Shown: piece after piece, positions 9,765 through 18,511 of the stretch
Position numbering within the stretch: position 1 is the first letter of the stretch
Layout: each line of letters starts with the position of its first letter
Notes under the pieces: model-generated
What the model was told of the DNA's origin: nothing
The model's input: only the letters and a program-made list of their open reading frames with translations
Databases searched by the model: none
Assembly (NCBI GenBank): GCA_964496035.1
Contig: CAZBXI010000001.1
Coordinates: 1-64,000 of the forward strand
DNA length: 64,000 nt
DNA from: EX4484-217-1 sp964496035
GTDB lineage: Archaea > Thermoproteota > Thermoprotei_A > EX4484-217-1
Reading direction: 5' to 3'
Translations under genes and position numbers: made by a program

Positions 9765-11297
9765 ATGCCTATAACGGTAAAGGAAATGCGCATACGGGAG
9801 GTTAATTGTCAAGCGCTAGGTATTCCTACAAGAATGCTTATGGAAAATGCTGGTGCTCTTGTAGCAAAAATAATTGTAGATAGAATAGGTGTTAAGAGAA
9901 AAGCAGTAATATTTGCTGGCAAGGGAGGAAATGCTGGCGATGGCTTTGTTACTGCAAGGCATTTAGCAAGTTACGGTTTCAAGGTTTTTGTTTATCTCTT
10001 TTACAGCATTCACGACATAAGAAACGAAGATACATTAGCGAATCTCGAAATTTTAAAGAACATGAGTGATGCTGTTAAGATTTTTGAGCAAGGAACATTT
10101 CCTTACGCTCCAGTAAGGGCAGACGTTATAGTAGATGCACTACTTGGCACGGGTATTAAGCCGCCACTACGTGAACCTATTAAGTCAGCTATAGAGATGT
10201 TCAATAGAAGCTTAGGCTTTAAGGTAGCTATTGATGCGCCTTCAGGCTTAAACCCTGATACAGGCGAGGTAATAGAAGAATGTGTTAAAGCCGACTTAAC
10301 AGTTACTTTTCACGATGTGAAATACGGTCTTTTAAGAGCTAAACAATACGTAGGCGAATTAGTGATTGTAAAAATAGGTATTCCACCAGAGGCATCATCG
10401 TACGTAGGTCCTGGAGATGTAATTTTCGAAGTACCAGCTAAACCTAAGGATGCACATAAAGGTGTAGGAGGTAGGGTGCTGGTTATTGGTGGATCAGAGC
10501 ATTACACAGGTGCACCTGCTCTCTCAGCTATGGCTGCGCTAAAAGCCGGTGCCGACCTTGTTTTTATAGCTGCTCCTGAAAGCGCTGCTCCGATAATTTC
10601 TTCGTACTCACCTAACCTTATAGTTAGAAAAGTTCCAGGCAAAAACCTAAATGTGGAGGGCTTAAACATCATAGAGGAGTTAATAAGCAGAGTTAATGCT
10701 GTAGTTTTAGGCCCAGGAATAGGTTTATTTAAGGAAACAAAAGAAGCTGTAAAGGAACTTATTCCTTTAATCGTTAAGTTAGATAAGCCAGTAGTTATTG
10801 ATGCTGATGCTCTTAAAATAATTGCTGAACAGCCTAATGCTGACTTTAAGGGAAAGGCTATTCTAACGCCGCATGCTAAAGAAGCTTCGATATTACTAGG
10901 GAAAGAGTGTGACATGGATTCGCTTTACAATAGATCTAAGGTAGCTAGAGAATTGTCTATTAAATACAATGCTGTGATTTTACTTAAAGGCCCTATAGAC
11001 ATTATAGCCTTTAGGAACATGGTTAAGTTCAATAGGACGGGGAATCAGGGGATGAGTGTAGGAGGTACGGGAGACACCTTGACAGGTATTATTGCAACGT
11101 TGCTTGCTAGAAAGGTTGAACCATTTAAGGCAGCATATATTGGCGCCTTCATAAACGGTCTTGCCGGAGACCTGGCCTATAGGGAGCTTGGTGAAAGACT
11201 GACAGCTACAGACGTCCTAGACAACATACCATTAGCGTTTAAGAAACCCTTAGAAAGCTACATTGAGACACAGAGAGTTCTTCATAAGTTTTTCTAG
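9765..11297 (+). CDS. nnr: Bifunctional NAD(P)H-hydrate epimerase / ADP-dependent dehydratase
   Basis: A 510-residue metabolite-repair enzyme. The N-terminal YjeF_N epimerase domain (about 1-210) has GKGGNAGDGFVTARHL and the DALLGTG motif. The C-terminal ribokinase-like dehydratase domain (about 225-505) has TPHAKEA and the anion-hole motif GGTGDTLTG. Together they restore NAD(P)H from its heat-produced hydrates, which matters at high temperature. ATG start; divergent from reverse gyrase and upstream of Alba on the same strand, but Alba has its own promoter. Confidence 0.95.
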   Translation: MPITVKEMRIREVNCQALGIPTRMLMENAGALVAKIIVDRIGVKRKAVIFAGKGGNAGDGFVTARHLASYGFKVFVYLFYSIHDIRNEDTLANLEILKNMSDAVKIFEQGTFPYAPVRADVIVDALLGTGIKPPLREPIKSAIEMFNRSLGFKVAIDAPSGLNPDTGEVIEECVKADLTVTFHDVKYGLLRAKQYVGELVIVKIGIPPEASSYVGPGDVIFEVPAKPKDAHKGVGGRVLVIGGSEHYTGAPALSAMAALKAGADLVFIAAPESAAPIISSYSPNLIVRKVPGKNLNVEGLNIIEELISRVNAVVLGPGIGLFKETKEAVKELIPLIVKLDKPVVIDADALKIIAEQPNADFKGKAILTPHAKEASILLGKECDMDSLYNRSKVARELSIKYNAVILLKGPIDIIAFRNMVKFNRTGNQGMSVGGTGDTLTGIIATLLARKVEPFKAAYIGAFINGLAGDLAYRELGERLTATDVLDNIPLAFKKPLESYIETQRVLHKFF

Positions 11298-11310
11298 ATA
11301 GTTTAAGAAT

Positions 11311-11367
11311 AAAATTTATATGTAAGAACTAGGGTACTGTCTAGAAGGTTAAAAAGAATTTAAACAC
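11311..11367 (+). promoter_or_regulatory. Alba promoter region
   Basis: Two TATA-like elements lie between nnr and alba: AAAATTTATA at 11311-11320, and AAGAATTTAAACAC at about 11354-11367. The first would give a leader of about 40 nt containing the purine-rich AGGGG before the ATG at 11383. The second would give a nearly leaderless message. The start point cannot be chosen from sequence alone. Confidence 0.5.
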
Positions 11368-11382
11368 TTAGGGGCATAAGCT

Positions 11383-11679
11383 ATGTCTCAGCAAGCACAA
11401 CCAACTCCAAGTAACGTAGTTTTAGTCGGTAAAAAACCAGTAATGAACTATGTTCTAGCAACACTAACATTGCTAAATCAGGGAGTAGACGAAGTTGTTG
11501 TCAAGGCTAGAGGAAGAGCCATAAGCAAAGCTGTTGACACAGTTGAGATTGTAAGAAACAGATTTTTAGCAGGACAAGTAGACGTCAAGGACATTAAAAT
11601 AGGAAGTCAGACAATACAGAGTCCGGACGGCAGACAGTCAAGAGTTTCAACGATTGAAATAACGATAGTAAGGAAGTAG
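11383..11679 (+). CDS. albA: DNA/RNA-binding chromatin protein Alba
   Basis: A 98-residue protein with the classic Alba signature GKKPVMNYV at about residues 17-25. The paired lysines include the one reversibly acetylated in Sulfolobus. The body continues as VVVKARGRAISKAVDTVEIV and a C-terminal beta hairpin. It is an abundant dimeric nucleoid and RNA-binding protein of archaea. Length and motif spacing are normal. Confidence 0.97.
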   Translation: MSQQAQPTPSNVVLVGKKPVMNYVLATLTLLNQGVDEVVVKARGRAISKAVDTVEIVRNRFLAGQVDVKDIKIGSQTIQSPDGRQSRVSTIEITIVRK

Positions 11680-11787
11680 CAGAGAAGACAATGAAGAACA
11701 GTATGTGAAGCTAAAATACAACATGTTTTCTTTTGTCAATGCTTTTTCTCTTAACCTGTTTTTAATAATACCTCTGTAATGCTCTAG

Positions 11788-12111
11788 CTACTCTTCTTCA
11801 AAAAGCTCTATTAGTATTCTTGCTTTAACCTCTTTGCTCTTAAATGGTGGTGGTGTTTCCCCTAAATCTACTGCTAAGAATACAGGATTCCCTAAAGAGT
11901 CTTTAAACCTAACTTCAGCAACATATTTTTTCCTAGGACCTGCTTCTATAGATTTCATTAGGGCCTCATATATTCTAGAAAGGGCCATTTGTAATGCTAT
12001 AGGGCTGGTAAAGTCTTCAGGTTTTAACTGTATTTGAGTAAAGCTTCCTAAAATCTCACCTATTCTAGCTTCACCATGATATATGGCTATTTTCTTTTTC
12101 TCTTCTCTCAC
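11788..12111 (-). CDS. Hypothetical protein
   Basis: A 107-residue acidic soluble protein without a motif I recognise; beta strands at both ends flank a central helix. It is followed by a 108-bp gap to alba, where I see only AT-rich sequence and no clear RNA. Its upstream region (12112-12257) is shared with the divergent Cys-containing small gene and carries a GGTATTACC-like element near 12186. Confidence 0.6.
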   Translation of the reverse strand: MREEKKKIAIYHGEARIGEILGSFTQIQLKPEDFTSPIALQMALSRIYEALMKSIEAGPRKKYVAEVRFKDSLGNPVFLAVDLGETPPPFKSKEVKARILIELFEEE

Positions 12112-12272
12112 TTGCTTACACCGGGAAAGCGTGAGCCTAAGAAACCTTAGTTAGTTCTTACTACTTAAATCTTACATATCTTTATGGTATTACCCTAAAG
12201 TATTATCCATTTTCTCATTAACCAATACCTCTTTAAGTGTAGTATGGTAGAAACCAATTGATATGGAGGATA

Positions 12273-12626
12273 ATGCTAGTGAACCAAGAAACATGTCCAT
12301 TTTACAAGTATGGTCAGTGCACTATTGTTCCTCCAGAACTAGCTTATACTGTAGTCAACACCTTACGTTGCCGAAAATACTGGAAAACATGCAGATATTA
12401 TAGGAAAAAGTTAGGATTAAGTAGTAAAAAAAGAACCGAAGAGAATGAAATACAGAAAAATGTTCCATTAACAAGCTTTTTAGGAAGACCAGAACGTGAA
12501 ATAGTAGTAACTGCTGAAGTAAGAAAAATGAATTCAAGAGGTAAAAGAACATTAGAAAAGAAAATGTCTAAAGTTTTTCAAATGCTATTAGCTGAGATGA
12601 AAAAGGAGGAGGATTCTCAAGCTTAA
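12273..12626 (+). CDS. Small Cys-containing hypothetical protein
   Basis: The ATG at 12273 is preferred because GGAGG lies 4-5 nt upstream; a TTG at 12258 in the same frame would put that ribosome-binding site inside the gene. The 117-residue product has C-x7-C in its first 20 residues and a later C-x7-C (CRKYWKTC), possibly a metal site. A basic, helical C-terminal half follows. Its 3' end overlaps the convergent gene by 59 bp, unusually long for this window. Function unknown. Confidence 0.6.
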   Translation: MLVNQETCPFYKYGQCTIVPPELAYTVVNTLRCRKYWKTCRYYRKKLGLSSKKRTEENEIQKNVPLTSFLGRPEREIVVTAEVRKMNSRGKRTLEKKMSKVFQMLLAEMKKEEDSQA

Positions 12627-12939
12627 CGATGATTCTTTCACCTACTAGTTGAACTTCACCTTTAATATTAGCACTTCTTATTCTCCTAGAAATTCTAGAG
12701 CTAATATACTTAATAAGGTGTTTAGCAAAAGCTTTCTCCGGTTTAACTACTTTAAACGAGTAATTGTTTATTCTATTTAAAAATCCCATTTTCCATAGTC
12801 TCTTTAAATCCTTTATCGCTATTTTCCTACTTGAAAACAGCTTGAGCACGTCTAATGCTTCACCTATGTTAAATTCTTTCTCTCCAAATATGGAGTAAAG
12901 TATTAGATATGTTGAGAGAAGTCTTTTATTAAGCTTCAA
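12568..12939 (-). CDS. Hypothetical winged-helix-like small protein
   Basis: A 123-residue basic protein. The segment around residues 20-60 (helix-rich, then KDLKRLWKMGFLNRINNYSFKVV) looks like a winged-helix wing, but this is a weak impression. It overlaps the convergent gene by 59 bp at the C-terminus. Directly upstream on the same strand is C/D-box RNA candidate 4, so the two may share a transcript. Confidence 0.5.
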   Translation of the reverse strand: MKLNKRLLSTYLILYSIFGEKEFNIGEALDVLKLFSSRKIAIKDLKRLWKMGFLNRINNYSFKVVKPEKAFAKHLIKYISSRISRRIRSANIKGEVQLVGERIIVKLENPPPFSSQLIAFEKL

Positions 12940-12948
12940 GGTGAAACA

Positions 12949-13009
12949 CGCTCAGAGCCCGGTTTCCTATCATAACTATGAATTCAACCCTTACGAGCTT
13001 CATCATAGC
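12949..13009 (-). ncRNA. C/D-box guide sRNA candidate 4
   Basis: Read on the minus strand: C box ATGATGA (13006-13000), D' TTGA (12987-12984), C' TATGATA-like (12974-12968) and D CTGA (12955-12952). Guides are about 12 nt each, with a normal D'-C' spacer. It lies in the 110-bp gap between two minus-strand genes. Target not identified. Confidence 0.7.
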
Positions 13010-13049
13010 GTTTTACTTCACCGTCTAATTTAAGTATACTTATACATTG

Positions 13050-14027
13050 CTAGATAAGTCGTTCGTACTTAAATAAAGCCACTTTCACTTTCTCATGAGA
13101 AGCTGAAAGCAAAGCCCTGCCCATACCTTCGGTGTTGAAAGCTGAACCTATATACCCGCGTACATCTACTATTATGAGGCCGGCAGTATTTTCTCCGAAG
13201 ATATTAGTTACATAGTCTATACTTCTAGAAGCTGCTTTGAACGCTGGTAACCCGTTTTCAACAAGTTCTACGGCTCTTCTACAGAGACCTGTGATTAATA
13301 TGTATTCTCCTATTCCAGAAGCTGAAGCAGCAGCTACATTGTTAGCGTAGAAACCTGCTCCAACTATAGGTGAATCCCCTATTCTACCAGGTAATTTTAA
13401 CCAGTAACCACCAGTTGAAGTAGCTGCTGCAAGCTTTCCATCTCTATCTAGGGCTACGGCACCAACAGTTTCGGGGATTAGCTCCCCTACTTTCTCCAGT
13501 AGCTTTCTTAGTCTCTGTAAATGCTTAACTTCTCCTCTAAGCAGCTTTGAGTAGAGTTCATTATACCTCTTGACTTTACTAACATATTGTGGATGCTGTT
13601 TAAAATCCCATGTTTTTAGGCCTAATTTTATACCTAATTCTTCTATGAAATTTCCAGCTAAGAGAATGTGATCCGTTTTTTCCATAACTACCCTAGCTAA
13701 AAGTATAGGGTTTTTAATTTTCTTAACTAAGGTAACTCCACCTACTCTCAAAGTGGAACCATCCATAATTCCGGCGTCCATTTCCACTTCCTTATGAATG
13801 TTAAGTACTGACCCCACACCAGCATTCATGAACCCGCAGTCCTCCATGGTCTTTACAGCTTCAACAACACCATCTACAGCCCCACCCGTTAATAGGGCTC
13901 TAAACCCATTTTCTGCAGCATCTTTTAAGCATAATTTGTAATCCTTAAGTTGCTTATTTCTTAACCTCCCCGCACCACCGTGAACAAGAATTATTGGCTT
14001 TTTAAAAGGCCTCATATAATAAGCCAT
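13050..14027 (-). CDS. iaaA: Isoaspartyl peptidase / plant-type L-asparaginase (Ntn hydrolase)
   Basis: About 325 residues with the family's N-terminal VHGGAG, the central nucleophile motif ETVGAVALD (autocleavage before the Thr), and the following GKLAAATSTGG. The enzyme cleaves itself into alpha and beta chains and hydrolyses isoaspartyl dipeptides and asparagine, a form of protein-damage turnover. The start at 14027 follows a GGAG site; a TTG at 14036 is an alternative. The length is near the usual 300-320. Confidence 0.93.
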   Translation of the reverse strand: MAYYMRPFKKPIILVHGGAGRLRNKQLKDYKLCLKDAAENGFRALLTGGAVDGVVEAVKTMEDCGFMNAGVGSVLNIHKEVEMDAGIMDGSTLRVGGVTLVKKIKNPILLARVVMEKTDHILLAGNFIEELGIKLGLKTWDFKQHPQYVSKVKRYNELYSKLLRGEVKHLQRLRKLLEKVGELIPETVGAVALDRDGKLAAATSTGGYWLKLPGRIGDSPIVGAGFYANNVAAASASGIGEYILITGLCRRAVELVENGLPAFKAASRSIDYVTNIFGENTAGLIIVDVRGYIGSAFNTEGMGRALLSASHEKVKVALFKYERLI

Positions 14028-14102
14028 TTTCCTCAACTCCTCTTAGCCTTTTCTTAAACAAAATTTTAAAACTTGTTCTTAAACCTATCATAGGGAAGAA
14101 TA

Positions 14103-14903
14103 TTGCGCTACTATGCTATTATCCTTATACCTACGGAAATTAATTATCAAAATAGTATGATATCTGTCATGAAAACTTTAGGAGAGATATTTAATGCAGG
14201 ATACGAGATTTTTTACTCCTTAGAGCCATTTACGCTTAAAGTTAAGGAAACAGTAATGCAAGATGTTAATAAATGGTTCAGGCGATGCTTTGGAGTAAAC
14301 ACTTTCATAATCCCTGTAGTTGATGAAAATGACCTAGACTACATGTTTGAAACCTCAGAAAGACATGGTATAAACATAGCATATACCTACGAAAGGTTAT
14401 GGATCAAGGGTAGAAAATTAAAAACGTACTGCATAAACGCGTTAGAAAACGTTCCTTTAGAAATAGTGAACATGCTTATAAGCATGGGATTTAATGTATG
14501 TAGAAATGAAAAATACCCTGCTATAATGGGATTTGAAGACTTGCTACTTTTTTCTAAGAAACCTGAAGTCCGTATTGAAGACTATGCTATCTCAAAAACC
14601 AAGGTTTATGTGGAAAGCGTTCGTACTTTAAAACCTTGGCACACATTAACGTATGGGGTGGAATTCAATGAAGTATATAAGGACCTTGTAAATGTAGAAG
14701 AGGAACTATATGAAGTCAATAACAATATTTTTCTCGAGAAATTAGTCATTGTAAACGATAAATACCCTATACTTACCTTAAACGTTCAGGACGATACCAT
14801 ACTGCTGTATACGAAAGGGCTACGAAACAATATATATCTTGAAAAACTTCTCTCAAATATTCTTGCCTATATTTCTAGCGATTACGTTAAATTACATCTT
14901 TAA
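14103..14903 (+). CDS. Hypothetical protein
   Basis: A 266-residue soluble protein from a TTG start, not recognised. It reads as alpha/beta with no membrane segment and few cysteines. The following gene (14964) is on the same strand 60 bp downstream and is also unassigned. Divergent from the isoaspartyl peptidase gene with a 75-bp gap. Confidence 0.6.
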   Translation: MRYYAIILIPTEINYQNSMISVMKTLGEIFNAGYEIFYSLEPFTLKVKETVMQDVNKWFRRCFGVNTFIIPVVDENDLDYMFETSERHGINIAYTYERLWIKGRKLKTYCINALENVPLEIVNMLISMGFNVCRNEKYPAIMGFEDLLLFSKKPEVRIEDYAISKTKVYVESVRTLKPWHTLTYGVEFNEVYKDLVNVEEELYEVNNNIFLEKLVIVNDKYPILTLNVQDDTILLYTKGLRNNIYLEKLLSNILAYISSDYVKLHL

Positions 14904-14963
14904 CTAAATTATAAATGTTAAAATAGGTATTACCTAAAATTAGTATTCTGAAAGGGTGACATA

Positions 14964-15431
14964 TTGTCGGAAATAGACCCGCTATTTCTGAAGTACATTA
15001 ACAGTCAACGTGTAAGAATATTGAAATATATTATGCTTGGCATAAACGATATCGATGATTTATCACATCTAATGTTAACAGGTAAGAATGTTATTAAAAG
15101 ACATGCTAAACTACTTGAAACTATAGGCTTATTAAATATCAAATGTAATACCTTAGAACTAAATAAAACACCGAGAAATCTTGCTTTGCTTTACTGTATT
15201 GGTGTAATTGATGAGAAGGATTTCTTCAAAATGACATACGAGTACATATTATCGATAATAGAAAAATGTGATAGGAGAATAGGTGCCGAAGATGTTAACG
15301 TCTATTTCTCTGGTGATGGAGGATTACTTATAGAAACAGTGGGAAAGCTAGATGAGAATATGAGAAGTAAGATTGCTGAGAAAATACTTAAAGAGCTTAG
15401 CTTCACATATATTCATTTCAAGCAGGGATGA
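14964..15431 (+). CDS. Hypothetical protein with possible N-terminal winged helix
   Basis: A 155-residue protein. Residues 12-60 (INSQRVRILKYIMLGINDID...VIKRHAKLLETIGLLN) read like an ArsR-type winged helix. The C-terminal half is mixed alpha/beta without a motif. The TTG start follows GGGTGA at a proper distance. Its TGA stop is embedded in the C box of guide RNA candidate 5. A regulatory role is only an inference. Confidence 0.55.
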   Translation: MSEIDPLFLKYINSQRVRILKYIMLGINDIDDLSHLMLTGKNVIKRHAKLLETIGLLNIKCNTLELNKTPRNLALLYCIGVIDEKDFFKMTYEYILSIIEKCDRRIGAEDVNVYFSGDGGLLIETVGKLDENMRSKIAEKILKELSFTYIHFKQG

Positions 15432-15480
15432 TGAGAGAAATTAGCGGAATATTGATGTCGTTCACCGACCTCTCTGACCA
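15424..15480 (+). ncRNA. C/D-box guide sRNA candidate 5, overlapping a stop codon
   Basis: C box ATGATGA 15428-15434 contains the TGA stop (15429-15431) of the upstream gene. D' is CGGA 15445-15448, C' TTGATGT 15452-15458 and D CTGA 15474-15477. Guides are 10 and 15 nt. The 3' end runs antisense into the last codons of the convergent zinc-ribbon gene. Target not identified. Confidence 0.6.
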
Positions 15481-15722
15481 TGCTTACTTATATGGGGTTG
15501 CGTTATCCTTCTCCTATATCCTCTCACATTTGTTATTACACGCACTATGATTAAATCTTTAGTTTTCCTAGGGCTTGGCCACAGTTTCCACTTACATATG
15601 CCACATATCCTAGCCTTGAACTTTTTACCTCTCTTAGTATCTCTTATCTCAACAAGCCAACGGGCTCTGTGATTTCTACATAATTCACAGTCTTTCCTTG
15701 CCATGCTTGAACACGTCTTCAC
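15462..15722 (-). CDS. Small zinc-ribbon, strongly basic protein
   Basis: An 86-residue protein. CELC near residue 12 and CGIC near 40 form a Cys4 zinc ribbon, and the rest is rich in Arg/Lys, which suggests nucleic-acid or ribosome binding. The GTG start at 15722 is uncertain; an ATG six codons later (15704) gives MARKDCELC. Function unknown. Its 3' end overlaps sRNA candidate 5 by about 16 bp on the opposite strand. Confidence 0.6.
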   Translation of the reverse strand: MKTCSSMARKDCELCRNHRARWLVEIRDTKRGKKFKARICGICKWKLWPSPRKTKDLIIVRVITNVRGYRRRITQPHISKHGQRGR

Positions 15723-15793
15723 TTACTTACTACAGTATTTTGTGGAATAATATTTTAAACGGTTTTCCTTAGTTCTACATAGAGGTTTAGGTC

Positions 15794-16336
15794 ATGGTAG
15801 AACCTAGATTTAACCTTATAGTAACCACATATGCTTTAAGGGAGGAAGCAGCTATCGAAGAATTAACACAGTATATTGGAGGAGTATATGTTGTTTGGAA
15901 GCAAAGATCTCTTGTCCTAATTAGAGCTACGCGAATGGACCCTTATGAAGCAGTTAAAACTATCAGAGAACAGATTGATCCAAGGTATACTAACATACTT
16001 AGAGTCATACCGATAGATATTGTATATTCTCCAGTACTTGAAGACGTAGCTAAGATAATCTGGGATCTAGTAGATGAGAAAATAAAGCCTGATGAAACGT
16101 TTAGGATTACCCTAGAAGGCCATTTATTTAAAGTAACTGAAGAAGGCAATCTTATTGAAGCTCGTAGTAGAGAATCTATAGACTATATTGCTAAAAACAT
16201 TGACAGAAAAGTGAACTTAAAAAAACCTGATAAGGTTGTCTACATAAAGGTCGTTAGAGTAGCAGGAAAACCTTACGCCGCTGTATCGATATGTAAGCCG
16301 GAAGATATTATTTCAACACAGAAAATGGCTAAGTAG
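15794..16336 (+). CDS. THUMP-domain RNA-binding protein
   Basis: A 180-residue stand-alone THUMP protein. The pattern ALREEAAIEELTQYIGG..., a central IREQIDPRYTNILRVIPID and a terminal VAGKPYAAVSI match THUMP proteins, which bind tRNA and present it to modification enzymes. The Tan1 family, which assists tRNA N4-acetylcytidine formation, is the closest known relative of this size. No catalytic domain is present, so it probably serves a separate enzyme. ATG start. Confidence 0.75.
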   Translation: MVEPRFNLIVTTYALREEAAIEELTQYIGGVYVVWKQRSLVLIRATRMDPYEAVKTIREQIDPRYTNILRVIPIDIVYSPVLEDVAKIIWDLVDEKIKPDETFRITLEGHLFKVTEEGNLIEARSRESIDYIAKNIDRKVNLKKPDKVVYIKVVRVAGKPYAAVSICKPEDIISTQKMAK

Positions 16337-16341
16337 CTTAG

Positions 16342-17967
16342 CTACTTGAAAAGTAACTCCGAAAGATCAAAACTTTTTCTCCGTCTCGACTGGAATTCTT
16401 CAAGAGTCCCTTTAACTATTATTTCATAGAGTCTTGCCTCTTTACCTTTAGACGGTCTTAGTAGCCTACCAAGTCTCTGTATAAACTGTCTTCTAGAACC
16501 AGTACCTGTAACTATAATTCCGACATTAGCATCTGGTATATCTAATCCTTCATCACCTACCGTGGTAACCACTAATACTCGAGTTTTGCCCTCTTTAAAA
16601 TTTCTCAAAATTTCTTGTCTTTTTCTAGTTTCAGTTTCGCCTATCAGTATGGGTGCATTAAGGAGTTTACCGAGTTCTTTTGCTTGATCCACATACTGTG
16701 TAAAAACTATTATTTTACTACTTTTCTTAAGTTCTAAATCAACTATTTTCCTAACTACTTTATTTTTACTTTTAGACTTATGTACTATTTGCCTTAACTT
16801 ACTATGTATTCTTAACGCATTCTGCGCTCTTATGTCTCCTCTTCTAGCTTTTTCCAGTACCATTTCAAATTTCTCCCCACCGCTTAGCTCTTTATACACC
16901 TTGTACAGCTCTCTATATTCTTTATATTCATCCGGCGTTAACGTTACCTCAATGGGATATATTATGTAAGGTGCTAAGTATCCTTTTATTGCAAGGTCTG
17001 ATGGAGACTTATAGTAAACTACGCCACCCATTAACGGGAAAAGTTCTTCATGTTTTCCATCTTCTCTTACTACAGTAGCAGATAATCCCATTCTTTTAGG
17101 AGCAAAAGAGTTTATAGCTATGTATTTAAATTTGTCCGAAGGCAAATGATGTACTTCATCGATAATTAGAAATGAAAAATACTTTGTTAAAACATCTATA
17201 TGCCTATAGGCTGTTTGGTATGTAGAAATAGTTATGGGGGAAAGCCTTTTTTCCTCACCATAATATAAGCCTATGTATTCTTTTTTAACATCTGTGAATT
17301 TAACTATCATGTCTTGCCATTGAAACATTTGTTCTTTAGTATAGGTTACTATGAGTGTTCTTTCAGAGAGCTTAGTTATAGCGGCTATGGCTATGATGGT
17401 TTTTCCTGCGCCAGTTGGTAAGGCAATAACGCCTTTAGCCCCTTTACTAAGCCATGTGTTTAGTGCTTCCTCCTGATAATCTCTTAAAGAAACGTTAAGT
17501 TTAATGTTGAAAGGGAGTTTTAGAGAGTCAGATAAACCTGTTTCATCAATTACTCTTAGTCCGAGCTCGTTGAGTTTCTTTTTAAGCTCAAAGAAATATA
17601 TTGGCTTTACATATATCTTCCTTAAACGCCTATCATAGGTGACAAAGTCCCTGATTTCGTTGAATTTCTCCCCTAGATAGATGTGTGTTTGAAGAAGAAC
17701 TCTATTTTGATCCCAAACTAGCCTTATTGTTCTCTTCGCTAAAATACGTTCCTTAATTCTCTCTAATATCCTTTCATCAAGTATTATGCCTACGTCCTCT
17801 AATATGGAAATCACATCTTCGTACTCTAGGTTGTTTTTATGTATTTTATTGAAGTTTATAACAAACTTTGCTCCTCTACTTGTTCGACCTAGGTAGTCTG
17901 CTATAGTAAGTAGTTTCTCATAGTCTTCTTTATCTAACCACTTTTTTACTTCGAAGTATGTTGACAA
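16342..17967 (-). CDS. xpb: XPB/Ssl2-type DNA helicase
   Basis: A 541-residue SF2 helicase of the archaeal XPB family, which remodels DNA in repair or transcription. An N-terminal damage-recognition-like region precedes Walker A LPTGAGKT at 183-190, a DEVHH box near 268, GLSATVVRED (motif III plus the RED motif of XPB) and a C-terminal QRLGRLLRP motif VI. In many archaea xpb is followed by the nuclease gene bax1; here neither neighbour is Bax1-like. It follows the unknown 152-residue gene by 7 bp, an apparent operon. Confidence 0.93.
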   Translation of the reverse strand: MSTYFEVKKWLDKEDYEKLLTIADYLGRTSRGAKFVINFNKIHKNNLEYEDVISILEDVGIILDERILERIKERILAKRTIRLVWDQNRVLLQTHIYLGEKFNEIRDFVTYDRRLRKIYVKPIYFFELKKKLNELGLRVIDETGLSDSLKLPFNIKLNVSLRDYQEEALNTWLSKGAKGVIALPTGAGKTIIAIAAITKLSERTLIVTYTKEQMFQWQDMIVKFTDVKKEYIGLYYGEEKRLSPITISTYQTAYRHIDVLTKYFSFLIIDEVHHLPSDKFKYIAINSFAPKRMGLSATVVREDGKHEELFPLMGGVVYYKSPSDLAIKGYLAPYIIYPIEVTLTPDEYKEYRELYKVYKELSGGEKFEMVLEKARRGDIRAQNALRIHSKLRQIVHKSKSKNKVVRKIVDLELKKSSKIIVFTQYVDQAKELGKLLNAPILIGETETRKRQEILRNFKEGKTRVLVVTTVGDEGLDIPDANVGIIVTGTGSRRQFIQRLGRLLRPSKGKEARLYEIIVKGTLEEFQSRRRKSFDLSELLFK

Positions 17968-17974
17968 CGCTCTT

Positions 17975-18433
17975 TCACTCCATATAATCGTATCCTATGA
18001 TCATAGTTTTTCCAGATACTTCTATTCCTACCTCTCTTAATGCCATAATGATATTTTTAATGACATTACCTATGTCTTTTAAACTTAATAGGTTTACTTC
18101 AATATATACGCTATCTCTGCTTTCTCTATAAAATGTGAGGTTTTTTAATACGTTACTTCTCTTTAAACTTGCTAGCACGTTGCTCCATGTTATTCCTCGC
18201 TTCTCTATAACGCTTTTATTTAAAATAACCTTTATTCCATGGACGATAACGTTTTCCTTCGTCAAAACATCTATTTCAACGCTCAGCGAAATTAAGGGTT
18301 CTGTAGAGAAGAAAAACTCCAAGTACCTACTACCTCTATGTATTGCTTCTTCAAAAGCCCAAAGTATGTAGTAATCTTTAGGTACATATTCTTTTAATGC
18401 ACTTTTAATTTCCTTTACTGAGGTTCTTAACAT
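17975..18433 (-). CDS. Hypothetical protein upstream of xpb
   Basis: A 152-residue soluble alpha/beta protein that I do not recognise. It lies 7 bp upstream of xpb on the same strand, so it is probably co-transcribed and may act with the helicase. It is much shorter than Bax1, the usual XPB partner, and shows no nuclease motif by eye. Confidence 0.6.
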   Translation of the reverse strand: MLRTSVKEIKSALKEYVPKDYYILWAFEEAIHRGSRYLEFFFSTEPLISLSVEIDVLTKENVIVHGIKVILNKSVIEKRGITWSNVLASLKRSNVLKNLTFYRESRDSVYIEVNLLSLKDIGNVIKNIIMALREVGIEVSGKTMIIGYDYME

Positions 18434-18511
18434 AGTTTATTCCAAATTATATAGTTTAACCTAAAACTTTATCTGGTTCTTGATATTTTTAAAACTTTGG
18501 AGTGAAATATA

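Noticed and set aside
10502..10915. Minus-strand open frame of 137 codons inside nnr
   Set aside because: It is a shadow of the dehydratase domain; its composition is low-complexity Ser/Ala as expected for an antisense frame.
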